Shown here one piece after another: positions 6,829-11,102 of a stretch of DNA of 11,102 nucleotides (positions are counted from its first letter, which is position 1; each line of letters starts with the position of its first letter). Source of the DNA: Arthrobacter sp. (GTDB lineage: Bacteria; Actinomycetota; Actinomycetes; Actinomycetales; Micrococcaceae); the NCBI GenBank assembly GCA_025464545.1, contig JAODMA010000172.1:1-11102 (forward strand). The letters are read 5' to 3'. The position numbers and the translations under genes are program-made. The notes below the pieces were generated by a model that saw only the letters and a list, made by a program, of their open reading frames with translations, made no database searches and was not told the DNA's origin.

Positions 6829-6846
6829 ACGACATGATTGTGTTGT
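6829..6846 (+). promoter_or_regulatory. sufR: Candidate SufR operator over the sufR start
   Basis: ACGACA (6829-6834) and TGTTGT (6841-6846) are inverted repeats matching at five of six positions with a 6-bp spacer. The palindrome covers the putative -10 element and the first base of the sufR start codon. A repressor bound here would block transcription, which fits SufR autoregulation known in cyanobacteria and actinobacteria. Confidence 0.4.
6833..6838 (+). promoter_or_regulatory. sufR: Possible sufR operon -10 element
   Basis: CATGAT matches TATAAT at four of six positions, and its 3' end is 6 nt before the GTG at 6845. The hexamer TGGAAC at 6810-6815, 17 bp upstream, is a weak -35. This would start the transcript at or next to the start codon, in keeping with the missing Shine-Dalgarno sequence. 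Confidence 0.35.
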
Positions 6847-7690
6847 GTATTCCATGAGCTCCTCTTCTTCTGCTGCCCTTTCCGGGCACGGTGCCACAGG
6901 CGCGCCGCAGGCGCCCTCCGCGCCCGTCGCGGCGGTGCATGCGGCCGACGCCGATGAGCGTACCCGGGACCGCGTGCTGAACGCCGTGCTGGAGCATGGC
7001 CCCATCAGTGCCGCCGAGCTCGGAGACCTGCTCGGCTTCACGCCAGCCGCGGTGCGCCGCCACCTGGACCACCTTTCCCGCCATGGCGTTATCGAGGTCA
7101 AGCGGGTTGCCCGCGCGGGCGCCCGGGCCGGACGCCCCGCACGCCGTTACGTGCTTAGCTCACAAGGCCAGTCCACTCTCGGAAACGACTATCTCGACAT
7201 CGCCACCATTGCACTGCAGCGGCTCGGCGAGATGGCCGGACCCGAAGCGGTGCGGCAATTCGCCGTCGAGCGCTTCGCTGAAATGGAACGCCGCTACGCT
7301 CCGGTTGTCGAGCAGGCCGGTCCGGACATCACGGCCCGCGCCCAGGTGCTCTCCGAGTTGCTGAGCCGCGACGGCTTCGTCGCATCCGCAGCCTCGATCG
7401 AAGCCAAGGCACCCCTGCCGGCAGCGCTCTCCAGCGTCCAGCTCTGCCAGGGACACTGCCCCATCCAGCAACTCGCCGCGGAGTTCCCGGTCTTCTGCGA
7501 AGCGGAGACCGAGGTGTTTTCCAGGCTGGTCGGCGTCGACGTCCGCCGGCTCTCCACACTGGCGCGCGGCGGCCACGTCTGCACCACCCACATACCTACA
7601 GGCCGTCCGGCTGCCACGAGGCTGCACAGCCCCGAAAGCGCACCGGTCAGCCTGGACGAAGTATCCAACCATCTGCAAGAAAGGCCGTGA
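6845..7690 (+). CDS. sufR: SufR-type Fe-S-sensing transcriptional repressor
   Basis: DNA-binding regulator of the suf operon, 281 residues from the GTG at 6845 (278 from the ATG at 6854). After a low-complexity Ser/Ala-rich N-terminus of about 37 residues comes a winged helix-turn-helix at about 40-105: [20 protein letters not shown], then recognition-helix region [19 protein letters not shown], then wing [10 protein letters not shown]. The C-terminal part carries Cys201, Cys205, Cys218 and Cys246 (C-x3-C-x12-C-x27-C), which likely bind an Fe-S cluster; Asp232 lies midway between the last two. Cyanobacterial SufR binds its cluster with Cys and represses suf when the cluster is present. Here the gene is first in the suf operon and overlaps sufB as TGATG. 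No Shine-Dalgarno precedes either start, so leaderless translation from 6845 is plausible. Function is assigned from wHTH plus Cys pattern plus position, with good certainty. Confidence 0.9.
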   Translation: MYSMSSSSSAALSGHGATGAPQAPSAPVAAVHAADADERTRDRVLNAVLEHGPISAAELGDLLGFTPAAVRRHLDHLSRHGVIEVKRVARAGARAGRPARRYVLSSQGQSTLGNDYLDIATIALQRLGEMAGPEAVRQFAVERFAEMERRYAPVVEQAGPDITARAQVLSELLSRDGFVASAASIEAKAPLPAALSSVQLCQGHCPIQQLAAEFPVFCEAETEVFSRLVGVDVRRLSTLARGGHVCTTHIPTGRPAATRLHSPESAPVSLDEVSNHLQERP

Positions 7691-9153
7691 TGACGGACCA
7701 ACTATCAGAGAAGAAGGTTGCCGAAACTACTGTGATCTCGGAGATTCTGGAGAAGAATCCCGAGCTCCATGGAATCGGTACCTACGAATACGGCTGGGCC
7801 GACAAGAACGACGTCGGCGCCAACGCCCGCCGCGGTATCGATGAGGATGTTGTCCGTGACATCTCGGCCAAGAAGAGCGAGCCGGAATGGATGCTCGATC
7901 TTCGCCTCAAGGGCCTGAAGTATTTCGACCGCAAGCCCATGCCCACCTGGGGCGCGGACCTGTCCGGCATCGACTTCGACAACATCAAGTACTTTGTGCG
8001 GTCCACCGAGAAGCAGGCCGCCACTTGGGAAGACCTCCCCGAGGACATCCGTAACACGTACGAGAAGCTGGGTATCCCGGAAGCCGAGCGCAGCCGCCTC
8101 GTCTCCGGCGTCGCGGCGCAGTACGAGTCCGAGGTCGTCTACCACCAGATCCGCGAGGACCTGGAACAACAGGGCGTCATCTTCCTCGACACGGACACCG
8201 CGCTGCGCGAACACCCGGAGATCTTCCAGGAGTACTTCGGCACCATCATCCCAGTGGGCGACAACAAGTTTGCCTCGCTGAACACGGCCGTCTGGTCCGG
8301 CGGTTCCTTCGTCTATGTCCCCAAGGGCGTCCACGTCGACATCCCGCTGCAGGCTTACTTCCGCATCAACACGGAAAACATGGGCCAGTTCGAGCGCACG
8401 CTCATCATCGCGGACGAGGACTCCTACGTCCACTACATCGAAGGCTGCACGGCGCCGATCTACACCTCGGACTCGCTGCACTCCGCTGTCGTCGAGATCA
8501 TCGTGAAAAAGGGCGCCCGCGTCCGTTACACGACCATCCAGAACTGGTCCACGAACGTGTACAACCTGGTCACCAAGCGCGCCATCTGCGAAGAGGGCGC
8601 CACGATGGAGTGGATTGATGGCAACATCGGCTCCAAGGTCACCATGAAGTACCCGGCCGTCTACCTGGTGGGCGAAGGCGCCAAGGGCGAGACCCTGTCC
8701 ATCGCTTTCGCCGGCGAGGGCCAGCACCAGGACACCGGGTCCAAGATGGTCCACATCGCGCCGAACACCAAGAGCTCGATCGTGTCCAAGTCGGTGGCCC
8801 GCGGCGGTGGCCGCGCTGCCTACCGCGGCCTGGTCCAGGTCCGTGAGGGTGCCAAGCACTCGGCCAACACGGTGCGCTGCGACGCGCTGCTGGTGGACAC
8901 CATCAGCCGATCGGACACTTACCCGTACATCGACATCCGTGAAGATGACGTCACCATGGGCCACGAGGCCACGGTTTCGCGCGTCAGCGAAGAGCAACTG
9001 TTCTATCTGATGTCCCGCGGCATGCGTGAAGACGAGGCCATGGCGATGATCGTCCGCGGCTTCATCGAGCCCATTGCCCGTGAGCTGCCGATGGAATACG
9101 CCCTGGAGCTGAACCGCCTGATTGAACTGCAGATGGAAGGATCGGTCGGTTAA
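7690..9153 (+). CDS. sufB: Fe-S cluster assembly scaffold protein SufB
   Basis: Core of the SufBCD complex that builds Fe-S clusters in the cytoplasm from persulfide sulfur and iron. 487 residues, normal length. The conserved N-terminal region includes [20 protein letters not shown] and [18 protein letters not shown]. The beta-helix core follows. Cys253 in YIEGCTAP matches E. coli Cys254, which receives persulfide. Cys397 in VRCDALLVD matches E. coli Cys405, and His425-Glu426 in MGHEATVSR matches His433-Glu434, both at the cluster-forming interface with SufD. The ending [12 protein letters not shown]... is typical. The ATG at 7690 overlaps the sufR TGA and has AAGAAAGG about 5 nt upstream; a GTG three bases earlier is too close to that site. 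It overlaps sufD as TAATG. There is no intein, unlike the M. tuberculosis homologue. Confidence 0.98.
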   Translation: MTDQLSEKKVAETTVISEILEKNPELHGIGTYEYGWADKNDVGANARRGIDEDVVRDISAKKSEPEWMLDLRLKGLKYFDRKPMPTWGADLSGIDFDNIKYFVRSTEKQAATWEDLPEDIRNTYEKLGIPEAERSRLVSGVAAQYESEVVYHQIREDLEQQGVIFLDTDTALREHPEIFQEYFGTIIPVGDNKFASLNTAVWSGGSFVYVPKGVHVDIPLQAYFRINTENMGQFERTLIIADEDSYVHYIEGCTAPIYTSDSLHSAVVEIIVKKGARVRYTTIQNWSTNVYNLVTKRAICEEGATMEWIDGNIGSKVTMKYPAVYLVGEGAKGETLSIAFAGEGQHQDTGSKMVHIAPNTKSSIVSKSVARGGGRAAYRGLVQVREGAKHSANTVRCDALLVDTISRSDTYPYIDIREDDVTMGHEATVSRVSEEQLFYLMSRGMREDEAMAMIVRGFIEPIARELPMEYALELNRLIELQMEGSVG

Positions 9154-10439
9154 TGACTGACATCACTACTGAAAAGGCCCGCATCGGCGCGCCGTCAGCC
9201 CAGCCGTTCATCAACGGTTTCACCGAGGAAGGCGAAAGCCTGTCGCCGCTTAACGCTGCGGAATCGAAGTCACCGCTCGCCGGCGAAGCCGTCAAGCGCC
9301 ACTCGCACGGCGGCGGCGTCGGCATCCCGGACAGCTCACGCGCCGGACGCCTGACCTCCTACAAGCTTGCGGACTTCAAACCGCTCACCGGTATGGAGGA
9401 GGACTGGCGGTTCACCCCGCTCAAGCGTCTGCGCGGGCTGCACACCGAGGTCCTCAACGGCACCGCTCCGTCCGTCAGCGTCACCGGCCCGGACAGCGTC
9501 ACGGTCGAGACAGACGGCCGCGAGGACCGCCGCATCGCCTCCGCGGCCAACCCCGAGGACCGTGTCTCCGCCAATGCCTGGGAGAACTTCACCGAGGCCA
9601 CGGTCATCACCGTACCCGCCGAGGTCCAGGCCGAGGGCGAGGTCAGCGTGGTGCTGGCCGGCCAGGGCACCGAGGCTTCCGCGCAGCACGTTGTCATCGT
9701 GGCGGAAAAGTTCTCCAAGGCTGTCGTAGTCCTGGACCACCAGGGCAGCGCCGTTGTGTCGGAGAACATCGAGATCCTCGTGGAGGAAGGCGCACAGCTG
9801 ACCGTCATCTCGCTCCAGGAATGGAACGACGACGCGGTGCACGCCTCCTCGCAGCAGGCAAAGCTGGGCCGCGACTCGAAGTTCAAGCACATCGTCGTCA
9901 GCCTCGGCGGCGACCTCGTGCGCGTCACGCCCTCGGCCCGCTTCACCGCCCCCGGTGCCGAAGCGGAACTGTTCGGCCTGTACTTCGCCGACGCCGGCCA
10001 GCACCTTGAGCAGCGTCTGTTCGTCGACCACGCGGTCGCCAACTGCAAGTCCAACGTGCTCTACAAGGGCGCCCTGCAGGGCCGGAATGCGCACACCGTC
10101 TGGGTGGGTGACGTACTGATCCGCAAGGAGGCAGAAGGCACCGACACCTACGAGGCCAACCGCAACCTGGTCCTGACCGACGGCGCCCGCGCTGACTCCG
10201 TGCCGAACCTGGAGATCGAGACCGGCCTGATCGCCGGCGCCGGCCACGCCAGCGCCACCGGACGGTTCGACGACCAGCACCTGTTCTACCTGATGGCCCG
10301 TGGCATTCCCGAGGATGTGGCCCGTCGCCTGGTGGTCCGCGGCTTCCTGAACGAGATCATCCAGCAGATCAGGGTTCCGGCCATCGAAGAGCGCCTCACG
10401 GCTGCTGTTGAGCGCGAACTCGCGGCAACGGACAACTAG
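9153..10439 (+). CDS. sufD: Fe-S cluster assembly protein SufD
   Basis: Partner of SufB in the SufBCD scaffold; the SufB-SufD interface is where the nascent cluster forms, and SufD helps in iron acquisition. 428 residues. The first 60 or so are variable and polar, then EEDWRFTPLKRLRGLH, a right-handed beta-helix core, and conserved segments RDSKFKHIVVSLGG, AELFGLYFADAGQHLEQRLF, CKSNVLYKGAL and ARADSVPNLEIET. His365 in GAGHASATG corresponds to E. coli His360 of the cluster site; the Cys two residues before that His in E. coli is replaced by Ala. The C-terminal helices (DDQHLFYLMARGIPEDVAR) bind SufC in known structures. The start overlaps the sufB stop as TAATG, with GGAAGGA about 12-15 nt upstream, so the two are translationally coupled and likely made in equal amounts. 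Confidence 0.97.
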   Translation: MTDITTEKARIGAPSAQPFINGFTEEGESLSPLNAAESKSPLAGEAVKRHSHGGGVGIPDSSRAGRLTSYKLADFKPLTGMEEDWRFTPLKRLRGLHTEVLNGTAPSVSVTGPDSVTVETDGREDRRIASAANPEDRVSANAWENFTEATVITVPAEVQAEGEVSVVLAGQGTEASAQHVVIVAEKFSKAVVVLDHQGSAVVSENIEILVEEGAQLTVISLQEWNDDAVHASSQQAKLGRDSKFKHIVVSLGGDLVRVTPSARFTAPGAEAELFGLYFADAGQHLEQRLFVDHAVANCKSNVLYKGALQGRNAHTVWVGDVLIRKEAEGTDTYEANRNLVLTDGARADSVPNLEIETGLIAGAGHASATGRFDDQHLFYLMARGIPEDVARRLVVRGFLNEIIQQIRVPAIEERLTAAVERELAATDN

Positions 10440-10472
10440 TGCGCAGCACTAGAGGAAACAGGGAAGAATCAG

Positions 10473-10832
10473 ATGACTGACCAGCCAAAAGGCGAGCTCG
10501 TCTGCAACGCCAGCGAGATCCAACTCAAGCAGGCGCTGCGGATCCTGATCGACGACTACCCCGTAGCGATCGTGAAGGACTCGATGGGAGAAATTCATGC
10601 CATCGGTGACACGTGCTCGCACGCGGACATCTCGCTCTCCGAAGGCGAGGTGGAAGGCTGCCTGATCGAATGCTGGGGGCACGGTTCCCAGTTCGACCTG
10701 CGCAGCGGCGAACCGCTCCAGCTGCCGGCTTATGATCCTGTTCCTGTCTTTGCCGTGACCATCCAGGGCGATGAGGTGTACGTGGACGTCACGCATGTCC
10801 TGAACGGCGCCGAAGCTCCGAACTTCAGCTAG
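10473..10832 (+). CDS. Small Rieske-type [2Fe-2S] ferredoxin in the suf operon
   Basis: A 119-residue soluble protein holding one Rieske domain and little else. The cluster motif is complete: Cys48-x-His50 in CSHADISL and Cys67-x2-His70 in CWGHGSQFD, spaced by 16 residues; the two Cys and two His bind a [2Fe-2S] cluster. Such proteins are often annotated as ferredoxin subunits of non-heme iron oxygenases, but no oxygenase gene is nearby. Its place between sufD and sufC points to an electron-transfer or redox role in Fe-S assembly. A gene of this type between sufD and sufC is, from memory, common in actinobacteria. The ATG at 10473 has GGGAAG about 6 nt upstream. It lies 33 nt after sufD and 88 nt before sufC. 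The fold is certain; the role is inferred. Confidence 0.93.
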   Translation: MTDQPKGELVCNASEIQLKQALRILIDDYPVAIVKDSMGEIHAIGDTCSHADISLSEGEVEGCLIECWGHGSQFDLRSGEPLQLPAYDPVPVFAVTIQGDEVYVDVTHVLNGAEAPNFS

Positions 10833-10879
10833 CTGTCCGCAGCCGGCACCCGAACAAGCAAACTTTTCGACGAGAAAAC

Positions 10880-10903
10880 GCACCATGCCGGAGGGCATGG
10901 TGC
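10880..10903 (+). promoter_or_regulatory. Perfect 10-bp hairpin immediately before the sufC ribosome binding site
   Basis: GCACCATGCC (10880-10889) pairs without mismatch with GGCATGGTGC (10894-10903) around the loop GGAG. The next bases, AGAGGAG (10904-10910), are the sufC ribosome binding site. No T-run follows, so it is not a normal intrinsic terminator. A stability, processing or translation-control element in the suf mRNA is more likely. Confidence 0.6.
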
Positions 10904-10920
10904 AGAGGAGAACAAGACAC

Positions 10921-11102
10921 ATGTCTACTCTTGAGATCAAGGACCTGCACGTCAGCATTGACACCGAGCAGGGCACCAAGGAAATCCTGAAAGGCGTCAG
11001 CCTGACCATCAGGACCGGCGAGACGCACGCCATCATGGGCCCGAACGGTTCCGGCAAGTCCACCCTGGCGTCCACGATCGCCGGGCACCCGCGCTACAAC
11101 GT
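10921..11102 (+). CDS. sufC: Fe-S assembly ATPase SufC, N-terminal 60 codons (cut by window end)
   Basis: ABC-type ATPase that binds SufB and SufD and drives the conformational change needed for cluster assembly; it is cytoplasmic and not part of a membrane transporter. Only 60 complete codons are present: [14 protein letters not shown], then the region [10 protein letters not shown], and Walker [10 protein letters not shown] at 40-48, followed by [12 protein letters not shown], typical of SufC. The family is about 250 residues, so the signature and Walker B motifs lie outside. The ATG at 10921 has a strong AGAGGAG site ending 10 nt upstream. In-frame ATGs at 10885 and 10897 fall inside the upstream hairpin and have no ribosome binding site, so they are unlikely starts. 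Confidence 0.95.
   Translation, partial: MSTLEIKDLHVSIDTEQGTKEILKGVSLTIRTGETHAIMGPNGSGKSTLASTIAGHPRYN

Noticed and set aside
7705..8997. 430-codon open frame antisense to sufB
   Set aside because: A shadow typical of GC-rich genes; the plus frame encodes unmistakable SufB with catalytic residues, and the antisense product shows no recognisable motif.
7690..9153. Intein in SufB, as known for the M. tuberculosis homologue
   Set aside because: SufB is of normal length and uninterrupted across its conserved motifs.
9336..10280. 314-codon open frame antisense to sufD
   Set aside because: Same reason: the composition mirrors SufD codons and no domain is visible.
10880..10903. Intrinsic terminator ending the suf transcript before sufC
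   Set aside because: The stem is strong but no T-run follows, and sufC has its ribosome binding site directly after it with no evident promoter between.
1..11102. CRISPR array, insertion sequence, tRNA, prophage or defence system
   Set aside because: No regularly spaced repeats, transposase-like frames, clover-leaf tRNA sequence or defence-type domains were seen; all gene space is housekeeping.

Overview
The window is GC-rich chromosomal DNA from an actinobacterium, most likely a member of the Micrococcaceae (Arthrobacter or Pseudarthrobacter type). This rests on protein sequence recall, the strong G/C preference at third codon positions, the many GTG starts and the gene order. The order tkt, ctaB, ctaA, ABC exporter, sufR, sufB, sufD, sufC matches the layout I recall for the Rv1449c to Rv1463 region of Mycobacterium tuberculosis. 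This is core genome. I see no insertion sequence, prophage, CRISPR array, tRNA or rRNA.

Layout. Positions 1-1845 (minus) carry the first 615 codons of transketolase. A 487-bp divergent intergenic region (1846-2332) holds several palindromes and leader hairpins. Then comes ctaB (2333-3295, plus), followed by a hairpin terminator. The stretch between ctaB and ctaA is not empty: on the minus strand it holds the start of a lipoprotein gene with a good ribosome binding site and lipobox. Its frame is broken by a TGA and continues in the +1 frame with clear coding bias. Next, all on the minus strand, is a tightly coupled operon transcribed in the order ABC ATPase (5715-6680), ABC-2 permease (4888-5718), ctaA (3935-4879). 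A short divergent region (6681-6844) separates it from the suf operon on the plus strand: sufR (6845), sufB (7690), sufD (9153), a small Rieske ferredoxin (10473) and sufC (10921, cut by the window end).

How the genes fit together. CtaB and CtaA are consecutive enzymes that turn protoheme into heme O and then heme A for cytochrome c oxidase. The ABC exporter is translationally tied to ctaA, so its job may lie in heme or oxidase biogenesis or redox stress. SufR is the Fe-S-sensing repressor of the SUF Fe-S assembly operon, and SufB, SufD and SufC form the scaffold complex. Heme A synthesis and Fe-S assembly diverge from a shared 164-bp region in which both flanking genes look leaderless. The most interesting details are the interrupted lipoprotein gene, whose geometry resembles the prfB +1 frameshift site, a perfect 10-bp hairpin just before sufC, and a palindrome covering the sufR start. 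I found no clearly new biological system.
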